Assembly (NCBI GenBank): GCA_910574805.1
Contig: CAJTCV010000001.1
Span: forward strand, 186,001 to 250,000
DNA length: 64,000 bases
From: Lachnospiraceae bacterium
GTDB taxonomy: Bacteria; Bacillota; Clostridia; Lachnospirales; Lachnospiraceae
Direction of reading: 5' to 3'
Within the stretch, counting starts at the first letter, position 1; every line of letters starts with the position of its first letter. The position numbers and the translations under genes are program-made. Under the pieces are notes generated by a model that saw nothing but the letters and a program-made list of their open reading frames with translations, ran no database searches and was not told the origin of the DNA. Below, one piece after another: positions 1 to 7,465 of this stretch.

Positions 1-20
1 GCAAAATGACCGCATTTATC

Positions 21-47
21 TTATCCCGCAGCAAAAAATGCCGATAA
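21..47 (+). promoter_or_regulatory. sigma-28-like promoter of the flgM operon
   Basis: GCCGATAA at 40-47 is an exact match to the flagellar sigma factor (SigD/FliA) -10 element. TTAT lies 15 bases upstream at 21-24, a weak form of the usual TAAA -35. The same TTAT/TTAA-N15/16-G(C/T)CGATA layout occurs before fliD and both flagellin genes in this window. A short hairpin (AGACAGC 82-88, GCTGTCT 92-98) lies in the leader just before the flgM ribosome site. Confidence 0.7.
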
Positions 48-126
48 TATAAGCAGATAAAGAAAGAGCATGAGCCTGAAGAGACAGCATCGCTGTCTGT
101 ACTTTTAGAAAGGAGGCTTACTATTT

Positions 127-420
127 ATGAACATTCAATTTCAGACCATAAACCCCGCCTACCGTACTCCGGTCTCCGCACCGAACAGACGCGCACCGAA
201 GTCCGGCAAGGCTGCTGGGAATTATGATACGGTTACCATTCGCGGCACCCAGACAGATCAGGATGACAGCTTTGCACGGATGCTCTCCCGCACGGCTGCT
301 TCGCAGCTGAACGAGGGTGCCGGCATGGAGCGGGTACAGGAGCTGGGACGCCAGGTGGCAGCAGGCACTTATCATCCGGATGCTGACAGAATCGCCGGAC
401 GCCTGCTGGGACTGAACTGA
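127..420 (+). CDS. flgM: anti-sigma-28 factor FlgM
   Basis: FlgM binds sigma-28 in the cytoplasm and holds it inactive until the hook is complete and FlgM is secreted. The 97-residue length is normal for the family. The disordered basic N-terminus and the C-terminal helices are typical, and the end carries the family pattern VAAGTYHPD followed by IAGRLL. The start at 127 follows a strong AAAGGAGG (109-116). It is the first gene of a plus-strand operon with flgN, flgK and flgL, and it sits behind a sigma-28-like promoter, so it probably feeds back on its own expression as in Bacillus. The assignment rests on motif and position. Confidence 0.93.
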   Translation: MNIQFQTINPAYRTPVSAPNRRAPKSGKAAGNYDTVTIRGTQTDQDDSFARMLSRTAASQLNEGAGMERVQELGRQVAAGTYHPDADRIAGRLLGLN

Positions 421-432
421 ATCATATGACAT

Positions 433-470
433 CATACAGAAAATCTGCCTCCGGCAGTTTTTTCTGTATG
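433..470 (+). other. stem-loop between flgM and flgN
   Basis: CATACAGAAAA (433-443) pairs exactly with TTTTCTGTATG (460-470), and inside it CTGCC (445-449) pairs with GGCAG (453-457). The structure starts 13 bases after the flgM stop. No clean U-run follows the outer stem, so it may be a partial terminator or a processing or stability element that separates flgM dosage from the downstream hook genes. Confidence 0.55.
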
Positions 471-504
471 TCATGACAATAGAAGGGAGTCTATATTACA
501 TTTC

Positions 505-987
505 ATGAGCCAGACCATACAAGACCCACTCATCGAATATATTACAATCATTCAGAACCTCACTGCCGTGGCAGGCAGTATCGCCCGGACAGAGGAAGCC
601 AAGACGGCTGCTGTGTCCGCCAGAAATCATGGAATCCTGGATGACTGTATTCAGGAAGAACAGGCCCTCCTGCTGAAGCTGCGGGGACTGGAACATCACC
701 GGACCAGACTGCAGCAGGAGCTGGGATGGGAGGATCTGACCCTCCGTCAGATCCTGGATGCAGCATCACCGGAACAGACAGAAGCTCTGACACAACCTTT
801 TCAGAAACTGGATCAGCAGCTCAGACGCCTGCAGACAGCACGGGAAGCATCTGAACGGATCCTGAAAGTACGGCTCCACGAACTGGAAGTTTTCTCCCAG
901 ATGGGCGCATCCTATGATAATGATGGCAAAGTCAGTCAGAATAATCCCCCTCAGGGAAAGAACAGGATTCGAGACACCTATGTCTGA
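505..987 (+). CDS. flgN: FlgN-family export chaperone
   Basis: FlgN-type chaperones bind the C-terminal helices of the hook-filament junction proteins FlgK and FlgL and bring them to the flagellar export gate. The 160-residue product is almost wholly helical and rich in Gln, Glu and Leu, with coiled-coil stretches around residues 20-135. Its short polar tail ends in RDTYV, like other Clostridia/Bacillus FlgN (YvyG) proteins. It lies between flgM and flgK, exactly the yvyG position. The ATG at 505 has AAGGGAG at 483-489, a rather long spacing of 15 bases; no better start is visible. Confidence 0.85.
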   Translation: MSQTIQDPLIEYITIIQNLTAVAGSIARTEEAKTAAVSARNHGILDDCIQEEQALLLKLRGLEHHRTRLQQELGWEDLTLRQILDAASPEQTEALTQPFQKLDQQLRRLQTAREASERILKVRLHELEVFSQMGASYDNDGKVSQNNPPQGKNRIRDTYV

Positions 988-1058
988 AGATATCCGTCTT
1001 CCCATTCTCAATATAGAGTAATGATACTGCAAATTATATTTAATTGGAGGATAAAAAT

Positions 1059-2804
1059 ATGGTACGAGCAACTTTCGCCGGTCTTTCCACGGCCCTTTCC
1101 GCTTTGCAGGCCAATCAGAAGCGGCTGGATATCGTCGGACATAACCTGGCTAATATGAATACGGTTGGATATACAAGACAGCAGCTTGAGACATCCAGTC
1201 TCAATTATACTTCGCCCGTCTCCAACTATATGAACGGTTCTGAGATCATCGTAGGCTTTGGCGTACATATGAACAAAGTCTCTCAGATCCGCGATCCTTA
1301 CCTGGATGTCCAGTACCGGACACAGATGCAGAAATCCGGATATACAGATTCACTTCAGACTTCTCTGGACAGTCTGGCCAAAGTTTTTGATGAATCCGAT
1401 ATCGAGGGAATCCATCAGGCTTTTCAGGATATCTACAGCACTCTGGACCGGATGCAGGACGAAGGGAAAGTCTATGATCCCATCTATGAGACGGAACTGC
1501 GCACGAGAATGCAGGCTCTGGCCAATCTGCTGAACGAATCTGACCGCCAGATCACAGAGGCCGAGCAGCTGGAATATCAGAAACTGTCCGGAATAAACTC
1601 ATCAGAAAATGGCTCAGTGGAAAAGGTCAATGACATCCTGATGCAGATTGGCAATTTGAACCGCCAGATCAAGCAGAATCAGATTCTGGGACAGCAGAGT
1701 CTGGAGCTGATGGATGAGAGAAACGTACTGCTGGATGAGCTGGCAAGCTACATTCCCATTGAAGTTACCTATTATAAAGACCAGGCTCATGATGGTGTAG
1801 ATGCAAACGGCAATGAAGATCTGAGTGAAACCTACCATCTGGACAGCAATGACAATCCCATGTTCAAGAAAGAATGGCCGGATGATCTGAGAGTGGAAAT
1901 GGTCTACTATGATGCCAACGGCACGGCACAGCGGCTCACACTGGTGGAAGGCACCGAAGGAAGCGGATCTGAAAATTACGGACGCCTGTCCATTACCGGA
2001 AACATCACTGATCCGACAAACTTTGAGATCACATTCACCGGCAGTGCGAAGAACCTGGTACCGCCTAATGCTCAGCAAACCCTGACTCTCGAAAAAGATG
2101 GTGCGAATGGAGGCATCACAGGAACTCCGGCTTCCACCGGACTGGGAAACGGTTCGATTCAGGCCAGCCTGGATATGCTGTGGAAAACCGGAGATACAAC
2201 AACAAACAAGAATAACGATGTAAGGGGATACGAATACTACAGAAGTGAACTGGATACGCTTGCAAAATCTTTTGCAGATGTAATGAATGCCATCAACAAC
2301 GAAAAACATCCGGCAGGTACAACACAGGATCTTTTTGTCAGCAAAAATGGAACAGCCATTAATGCTGCCACTATCGGCATCAATCCCGACTGGACTGCAG
2401 GTTCCGTCAAGATCAATACCGGCGGTAATGGTACGGATCCCAACACTGCAATCCTGAATATGATGGAGGCACTGACTTCCACCTGGCCGAATAAAGGAAA
2501 TAACCTGAATTTTATTCAGCCGTCGCCAAATCTGAAAAACAATTCTTTTGCAGATTACATGAACCACGTTTCCACAGTGCTGGCAAATGATTCCTACAGT
2601 AATACGGTTGCACTGAAGACGAATGTGACGGTACTGAATGGCATTCAGAACTCCCGCGATTCCATATCCGGAGTCAGTCTGAACGAGGAAGCATCCAATA
2701 TGATGATGTTCCAGTCTGCTTACCAGGCAGCTTCCCGTCTCATGACCGCACTTGATCAGGTACTGGATGTACTGATTAACAGTACCGGAACCTGCGGACG
2801 TTAA
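1059..2804 (+). CDS. flgK: flagellar hook-associated protein 1 (FlgK)
   Basis: FlgK forms the first junction ring between hook and filament. The product (581 residues from this start) has the N-terminal rod/hook heptad region, with LSTALSALQANQKRLDIVGH and the NLANMNTVGYTRQ signature at about residues 8-45. The matching C-terminal region ends in NEEASNMMMFQSAYQAASR and MTALDQVLDVLI. The frame opens at a TTG at 1044, but that codon lies inside the ribosome site; the ATG at 1059, 8 bases after TTGGAGG, is the better start. The middle (about 240-470) is variable in the family. flgL follows 32 bases downstream with its own AAAGGAGG. Confidence 0.95.
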   Translation: MVRATFAGLSTALSALQANQKRLDIVGHNLANMNTVGYTRQQLETSSLNYTSPVSNYMNGSEIIVGFGVHMNKVSQIRDPYLDVQYRTQMQKSGYTDSLQTSLDSLAKVFDESDIEGIHQAFQDIYSTLDRMQDEGKVYDPIYETELRTRMQALANLLNESDRQITEAEQLEYQKLSGINSSENGSVEKVNDILMQIGNLNRQIKQNQILGQQSLELMDERNVLLDELASYIPIEVTYYKDQAHDGVDANGNEDLSETYHLDSNDNPMFKKEWPDDLRVEMVYYDANGTAQRLTLVEGTEGSGSENYGRLSITGNITDPTNFEITFTGSAKNLVPPNAQQTLTLEKDGANGGITGTPASTGLGNGSIQASLDMLWKTGDTTTNKNNDVRGYEYYRSELDTLAKSFADVMNAINNEKHPAGTTQDLFVSKNGTAINAATIGINPDWTAGSVKINTGGNGTDPNTAILNMMEALTSTWPNKGNNLNFIQPSPNLKNNSFADYMNHVSTVLANDSYSNTVALKTNVTVLNGIQNSRDSISGVSLNEEASNMMMFQSAYQAASRLMTALDQVLDVLINSTGTCGR

Positions 2805-2836
2805 GCTATAACAGAACAATAAAGGAGGGAACTTAT

Positions 2837-3964
2837 ATGCGTGTTGTAAATTCGTCCATATACAGAAACTATACCAATTCCATGAACAGTGTCCAGCTCA
2901 GACTGAACAAAAGCATCAACAAGGTTTCCAGCGGCAGAGAATACGAAGCTGCTGCGGACAGTCCCCTTTCCTATTACAGAGGAAAAGAGATTGACAGTCA
3001 GTATCAGGAAGTCCTGAGCAAGAAAAATCTTCTGACGGATGTGAAAAAGCGTCTGGAACAGCAGGAAGTAGGCGCTTATGATATCCAGACCACTCTGGCA
3101 GATGCCAAAAACAAGGTAATCAACAAAGCACTTACCGGAACCACTTCCGAGACTGCCATGGCTACGCTTCGGGATCAGCTGCTTCAGTATGAGCACAATA
3201 TGGTAAACGATCTGCAGACTCAATACCAGGATTTTTATATTTATGGCGGAAATGATGTCAGTACTCCGCCCTTCTCTCTCAGTTCAGACGGCATGAAGCT
3301 CACCTTTTCTCATGTCTTTCCGGGAGAATCAACTACAACGGAATTTGTTATGGAATTGAATAAGGATGGCAAATTTGAACTGACATCAAATAACGGAGAC
3401 AAACTGATTCAGGCCATGTCTGAACAGGGGCTGATGGATCTGGGATACGGAGATATCCGTGACAGAAGTACACTGCTTGATACCTATACCGGAGGTATGA
3501 ATATACTGACAGGACTCACCTCAGAAGCTATAAGAACCGGAAGCAGCGCCAATCCGCCTACTGTTACAGAAGCCAGTATTATGGAAGCTCTCACTAACGG
3601 ACCGCTCGGTCTGGTAGCCAGAGGAGTTCAGGCCATGGATAAATTCCTGGATTCCAGCAATACTGCTTATACCCGTACAGAACTTTCCAAAGATCTGGGG
3701 ACAGTCCTGAATGAAATGACAGTCAGCGAGCATCAAACCAGTACAGTCTATTCCGACCTTGGCAACAAATACAATCTTCTGGAAAAGCTGGAGACAAAGC
3801 TGGGTAAAATGAGTGACTCTCTGCAGGAACAGTACAAAAATGCAGTGGGGGCAGATCCCTATGCTGCTATTTATGAGATGTACAACAGTCAGTATTCCTA
3901 TAATGCTGCTCTTCAGGTAGGCTCCAGTCTTATGAGTTCTTCACTGTTTGATTTCATAAGATAA
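2837..3964 (+). CDS. flgL: flagellar hook-associated protein 3 (FlgL)
   Basis: FlgL is the second junction protein and contacts the first flagellin ring. The 375-residue product starts with the flagellin-like coiled-coil segment (SSIYRNYTNSMNSVQLRLNK, then SSGREYEAAADSPLSYYRGK) and ends in a matching helix (YNAALQVGSSLMSSSLFDFI). The conserved flagellin-type 'AADSP' motif sits near residue 38. The start follows AAAGGAGGG at 2822-2830. It lies in the operon between flgK and the DUF6470 gene, and is probably a client of the FlgN protein encoded upstream. Confidence 0.94.
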   Translation: MRVVNSSIYRNYTNSMNSVQLRLNKSINKVSSGREYEAAADSPLSYYRGKEIDSQYQEVLSKKNLLTDVKKRLEQQEVGAYDIQTTLADAKNKVINKALTGTTSETAMATLRDQLLQYEHNMVNDLQTQYQDFYIYGGNDVSTPPFSLSSDGMKLTFSHVFPGESTTTEFVMELNKDGKFELTSNNGDKLIQAMSEQGLMDLGYGDIRDRSTLLDTYTGGMNILTGLTSEAIRTGSSANPPTVTEASIMEALTNGPLGLVARGVQAMDKFLDSSNTAYTRTELSKDLGTVLNEMTVSEHQTSTVYSDLGNKYNLLEKLETKLGKMSDSLQEQYKNAVGADPYAAIYEMYNSQYSYNAALQVGSSLMSSSLFDFIR

Positions 3965-4004
3965 GATAATTTGCCAGATATATAATCGAGAAAGGAGAAT
4001 CTGT

Positions 4005-4610
4005 ATGCAACAGTTGATCAAGATCACATCTGTGCCAATGCGCACAGTAAGCTACAGTCAGAATGCCCGCCTGGTCAGTTCTGACTCTGTAGATATGGAA
4101 CGTCGAAAAGCAATCGCACGGCAGATGTCCTTCCAGCGCAGTGCCGGCAGACATGTTGTTCCGATGAAAGATATCACCCGAATTAACCGTACGTTTTCCC
4201 GGCGTACGGCTGCCGCACCCAAAGTACAGAACATCCCCAGACAGGAAGCTGCATTTCGCAATGTACAATCGTCTGTCCCGCAGACGAATATGACATCTTC
4301 TGCTGCGGCAGGAATACCGGTTCCGGAGATTTCAGCAGATACTTCTGCATATGCAGAAGCTGCTGCAGTTGTCTCATCCGCACCTGCACCTACGAATGTT
4401 AATGTATCTGCAGAAAATCATTCTGCATATACTGCTGAGGTTGGAGCTTTGGAGATGAGAGTTGCCAAAGGAGAACTTACTTTTCTTCCCCCTATGGTAA
4501 TGACGATCGTAACCCAGTATCCGGAACTGCATTTTGAATATCTTGGAGATTTTAATTATGTTCCACCGCTTGATTCAGCGATGGGAGGCACTATTAATCT
4601 ATTCACATAG
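4005..4610 (+). CDS. DUF6470 / YviE-like flagellar-operon protein
   Basis: The function of this family is not known. The product is 201 residues, with a basic Ser/Arg-rich first third, a low-complexity Ala/Pro/Val middle (about 90-140) and a conserved hydrophobic C-terminal patch with PPMVMTIVTQYPELHFEYLGDFNYVPP. The N-terminal IKITSVPM and this C-terminal block fit the YviE type. Its place, after flgL and just before fliW-csrA, is that of yviE in Bacillus subtilis, which is the main support. The start has AAAGGAG at 3991-3997. It may act in filament assembly or in the FliW/CsrA switch, but nothing in the sequence shows how. Confidence 0.75.
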   Translation: MQQLIKITSVPMRTVSYSQNARLVSSDSVDMERRKAIARQMSFQRSAGRHVVPMKDITRINRTFSRRTAAAPKVQNIPRQEAAFRNVQSSVPQTNMTSSAAAGIPVPEISADTSAYAEAAAVVSSAPAPTNVNVSAENHSAYTAEVGALEMRVAKGELTFLPPMVMTIVTQYPELHFEYLGDFNYVPPLDSAMGGTINLFT

Positions 4611-4625
4611 GAGTGTTAAACAAAG

Positions 4626-5093
4626 ATGACAATAGAGACAGATTATGGTACCATCGATTATGTGGAAGAGAATCTGATCACATTTTCTGACGGGCTTTTT
4701 GGTTTTCCAAATTTGAAAAAATATCTTTTTCTGGCCCTTGATGAAAATGAAGATTCCATGCTTCTGATGATATCTGTGGATGAAAGCAAAGTTGGATTCG
4801 TTCTGATCAATCCGTTCATCCTCTGCCCGGATTATGAGCCCAAACTGACTCCGCAGGAACTTTCCTGTCTGGGAGCGGAAGAGATTGGAGAGCTTTCCTG
4901 TTATTCCATATGCGTTGTAAATTCCGATTATCTGAATAATACGGTCAATTTAAAGTGTCCGATCATGGTAAATCCGGAAACACGCCAGGGAATCCAGGTC
5001 ATTCTGGAAAATTCTTCCTATGGATGTCGTCATGAATTCCGTTCTTTTTTCCCCGCTGAAAATGTTGCAGGGTCTCAGAACAGAGAGGACTAA
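4626..5093 (+). CDS. fliW: flagellar assembly factor FliW
   Basis: FliW is a small cytoplasmic beta protein that binds either flagellin or CsrA, and so links flagellin translation to export. The 155 residues carry the family marks: TDYGTIDYVEENLITFSDGLFGFP at the N-terminus (about 5-28), an LLMISVDESKVGFVLINPF region, and NLKCPIMVNPETRQGIQVIL near the end. It is followed after 3 bases by csrA, the classic FliW-CsrA pair, and a flagellin with CsrA-like leader sites lies in the same window at 32403-33209. The ATG at 4626 follows AGGAG at 4611-4615. Confidence 0.95.
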   Translation: MTIETDYGTIDYVEENLITFSDGLFGFPNLKKYLFLALDENEDSMLLMISVDESKVGFVLINPFILCPDYEPKLTPQELSCLGAEEIGELSCYSICVVNSDYLNNTVNLKCPIMVNPETRQGIQVILENSSYGCRHEFRSFFPAENVAGSQNRED

Positions 5094-5096
5094 CAT

Positions 5097-5330
5097 ATGC
5101 TGATACTTCGCCGAAAAAAGAATGAAAGCCTGCTGATTGGTGACAATATCCGGATCACAGTGATTGACTGTGGCGGAGACGGAGTCCGTCTGGCGATTGA
5201 TGCTCCCAAGCAGATCTCCATCCTCCGGGAAGAGTTGTCAGAAGCTGAGCAGAGCAATAAAATTGCTCTCGCTCCCAATATGGATTCTGTTCTTGCGCTT
5301 CAGTCCATTCTGAAGCAAAAAAAGAATTAA
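5097..5330 (+). CDS. csrA: translational regulator CsrA
   Basis: CsrA is a homodimeric RNA-binding protein that recognises GGA motifs and blocks ribosome binding. The 77-residue product starts with the hallmark MLILRRKKNESLLIGDNIRI and continues with VRLAIDAPKQISILREEL, which holds the Arg of the RNA-binding surface. The C-terminal tail is a little longer than in enteric CsrA, as usual in Gram-positives, where it helps FliW binding. It is coupled to fliW (3-base gap) and ends in a strong terminator. The likely target in this window is the leader of flagellin 1 (sites at 33215-33265). Confidence 0.96.
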   Translation: MLILRRKKNESLLIGDNIRITVIDCGGDGVRLAIDAPKQISILREELSEAEQSNKIALAPNMDSVLALQSILKQKKN

Positions 5331-5342
5331 AACGAACCGCAA

Positions 5343-5373
5343 AAAAGCCCCGTCCTGAATCGATGGGGCTTTT
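5343..5373 (+). terminator. rho-independent terminator after csrA
   Basis: AAAAGCCCC (5343-5351) pairs exactly with GGGGCTTTT (5365-5373), followed by a T-rich run. The symmetric A and T flanks suit a bidirectional terminator, and the nucleotidyltransferase gene on the minus strand ends 14 bases away. Confidence 0.9.
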
Positions 5374-5386
5374 CTTTCTATTCTTT

Positions 5387-6559
5387 TTATTTTTTCAGCA
5401 GTCTTCCCAGCAACCGGATATCCCTGACAATCCAGAATACCGGCAGCAATACCGGTATCTTTTCAAGTACTGCGTAAATGGATACCATATAACGATAGTC
5501 CGGAAAGACCCATCTCAGCATCTTCCTGATATTCTCCCAGCGTTTTCTTATCCTGGTTTTCCACTGCTGGAACCATTCCGCACGTTTTTCCTTATCTGTC
5601 TCTTTCTGAATCAGCTTCGCCAGTTCCAGCGCCTGTCCGTCCGTCTCATGACTGATCATTCCTCTTGTGATCAGCCGTTCCTCCAGGATATCATATTCTG
5701 ACGTATTTTCAGGTATCCCGTCATAATATGTATCATTTCGGTCCGCAAACCACATATAGGCGATTCTAAGAAGCTTCTCCGCCAGTCCTTCAATTCCAAA
5801 CTCCGCAAGTCTTCTCTGGATCACATCCATACGGATATTATCTCTCAAAATCTTATGATAAATCTGTAATTCCAGTACCTCACGCAGAGTCAGTTCATCC
5901 GTAACATAACGATAAACCGAAGAAGCCATACGATAGACAAATTCATTTTCAGCCGAAAATGCCCGGATATATTTATAGGATTCCCTCACACAGGCGCTCT
6001 CCAGAAGCTTCTGCATCCCTCTGGCATATTTGCCTGTACGAAAAGGCAGCTTATAGTACAGGGCTACTGACAGGCCTGACTTTCGGCTGAAATGCTCTCC
6101 TGCCTCTTCATAGACCTCGTCCACTTCATAGCCCAGATCGATCAGATAACCTCTCACAAGCTCATAACTCTTTGCATCCATATAGAGACACAGGGGATCT
6201 GTATCTGCTGCTTCCGGAATCTGATAAAACTCTCGCATGACTTCCGATGTCAGTATTGTACAGGAGATACCCCTGGCGTCCAGCCACATCAAAACCTCTC
6301 TGACCGATTCCTGATAATGCTCACCATACAGCAGAGATTCCTGATAACGCTCAAAGAAACGCGCTCTCCACCTCTCCGGCACCGCATCGCTGTTGCCCAG
6401 AATTCCCAGATAGACGATATTGGCAACCTTGTGATAGTCCGCGATCCGATACATCCGCTCCCAGTCGATCCGGCTGTATGCAACGCGTAAAGTACTCTGG
6501 CGGATGATCGAAGATACGATCCCCTCCAGAGCACGTCCGTCCATTAACAATTGATTCAT
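5387..6559 (-). CDS. nucleotidyltransferase-family protein, degenerate site
   Basis: The 390-residue product resembles the 'uncharacterised nucleotidyltransferase' family (PF14907 type), often found with glycan or peptide-modification genes. A helical N-terminal half leads to a beta-strand segment where family members have a Lys-Gly pair and then an Asp-x-Asp. Here Asp119 and Asp121 of the D-x-D remain, followed by LCLYMDAKSYELVRGYLIDL, but the Lys-Gly position reads Thr-Ser. Activity is therefore doubtful. The C-terminus (about 320-390) is basic and helical and ends in a hydrophobic stretch that may touch the membrane. It is the last gene of the fliD-fliS operon and could modify a flagellar protein or a glycan precursor, but that is inference. 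Confidence 0.55.
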   Translation of the reverse strand: MNQLLMDGRALEGIVSSIIRQSTLRVAYSRIDWERMYRIADYHKVANIVYLGILGNSDAVPERWRARFFERYQESLLYGEHYQESVREVLMWLDARGISCTILTSEVMREFYQIPEAADTDPLCLYMDAKSYELVRGYLIDLGYEVDEVYEEAGEHFSRKSGLSVALYYKLPFRTGKYARGMQKLLESACVRESYKYIRAFSAENEFVYRMASSVYRYVTDELTLREVLELQIYHKILRDNIRMDVIQRRLAEFGIEGLAEKLLRIAYMWFADRNDTYYDGIPENTSEYDILEERLITRGMISHETDGQALELAKLIQKETDKEKRAEWFQQWKTRIRKRWENIRKMLRWVFPDYRYMVSIYAVLEKIPVLLPVFWIVRDIRLLGRLLKK

Positions 6560-6574
6560 AAACCCGGCATCCCC

Positions 6575-6991
6575 TTACCTGGCCACGGCCCCATAATATG
6601 ATTTCTCCCCTGTTACTTTTCGATTCAACCGCTCATCTGTAAGACGCAGCTGATCAATCACTGTCTGAGTCTTCCTTCTGATCTCATAGATCTTCTCTTC
6701 CTCCGGACTTTCTCCTGTATCCCTGTCCGGTTTTGAAGTAATCAGCCGGCGAATCTTCTGTACTGTCTCACAGCTGCCATGCTTGCACATACGCCAGATC
6801 TCCTCTGTACAGTCGTCAAATCTGGCCATTTCATCCGCACGCATACCAAGAACCATGGTAACCGATACCTCATCGTTACGTGCCAGCGCATCAGCCAGCT
6901 CGTTCGTCAGTCGGCTGACCCCGCAGATGGCATTATAGCGTCTCTGAAAAAGTATCAGTATCTTTCTCATATCAAGCTCCGACTGTGCCAT
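6575..6991 (-). CDS. small helical protein, FliT-like export chaperone?
   Basis: This 138-residue, charged and mostly helical protein has no catalytic motif. Heptad-like segments lie at about 8-40 and 95-125, and one Cys pair (Cys68, Cys73) is near the middle. It starts 3 bases after the fliS stop, with a GAGAGGATAAGG-type ribosome site, and is followed by the nucleotidyltransferase gene. FliT, the FliD chaperone, is normally encoded right after fliS, so position and size suggest a FliT-type role. The sequence alone does not prove it. It could also be a lineage-specific flagellar accessory protein. Confidence 0.45.
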   Translation of the reverse strand: MAQSELDMRKILILFQRRYNAICGVSRLTNELADALARNDEVSVTMVLGMRADEMARFDDCTEEIWRMCKHGSCETVQKIRRLITSKPDRDTGESPEEEKIYEIRRKTQTVIDQLRLTDERLNRKVTGEKSYYGAVAR

Positions 6992-6994
6992 ACC

Positions 6995-7399
6995 TTATCC
7001 TCTCACCTCTCTCTGGGGTGCAATATGCATGTCATTCACCTGCCTGCTTGCTCCGTCAAAAGCTTCACGAAGTTCAGAAAGAATATGCCGGATACGTCCG
7101 ATCTCATCTTTTCTTCGTTCTCTTCCGGCCCGGATCATCCCCAGATCATAAATCAGATATACATAAATCCGCCTCAGATCAAAGCTGATCGGATAGCTCA
7201 TATCCAGAATGTCAATCAGATAACGCACGATTCTTGTGGTTCTCTGCAGGCAGTCCTCAAAATCATCATAATTCCCATCTTCCAGAGAACACTCTGCTCT
7301 GGTCAGTCTCTTAATGGTTTCATCAAACAAAAGCAGAAGCTGCTCTGCTCCGGACATGGAAAAAATGCTGTCTTCTTTATATTTGCTGTACGCGTTCAT
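6995..7399 (-). CDS. fliS: flagellin chaperone FliS
   Basis: FliS binds the C-terminal helix of flagellin and prevents early polymerisation. From the ATG at 7399 the product has 134 residues and begins MNAYSKYKEDSIFSMSG, the usual FliS start (Asn-x-Tyr then Tyr). It goes on with EQLLLLFDETIKRL and the ILDMSYPISFDLRRIYVYLI helix. The frame is open up to 7438, but the extra 13 codons have no ribosome site and run into a hairpin; AGAGGAG lies 6 bases before the ATG at 7399. It is preceded by fliD and followed after 3 bases by the FliT-like gene. Confidence 0.93.
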   Translation of the reverse strand: MNAYSKYKEDSIFSMSGAEQLLLLFDETIKRLTRAECSLEDGNYDDFEDCLQRTTRIVRYLIDILDMSYPISFDLRRIYVYLIYDLGMIRAGRERRKDEIGRIRHILSELREAFDGASRQVNDMHIAPQREVRG

Positions 7400-7422
7400 A
7401 TAACTCCTCTCTGAGAAAACTC

Positions 7423-7453
7423 TGGTTACTGCCTGCATTGCAGACAGTAACCA
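7423..7453 (-). other. stem-loop between fliD and fliS
   Basis: TGGTTACTG (7423-7431) pairs with CAGTAACCA (7445-7453), and CTGC (7433-7436) with GCAG (7440-7443), with a 3-base loop. On the minus strand it is followed by GAGTTTTC, so it could act as a weak attenuator that makes fliS expression differ from fliD, or as an mRNA-processing stem. Confidence 0.5.
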
Positions 7454-7465
7454 TTGTATTTGTTT

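Noticed and set aside
1614-2819. 401-codon open frame on the minus strand opposite flgK
   Set aside because: It lies wholly opposite flgK, has Cys/Ile/Val-rich shadow composition and no ribosome site. flgK is certain.
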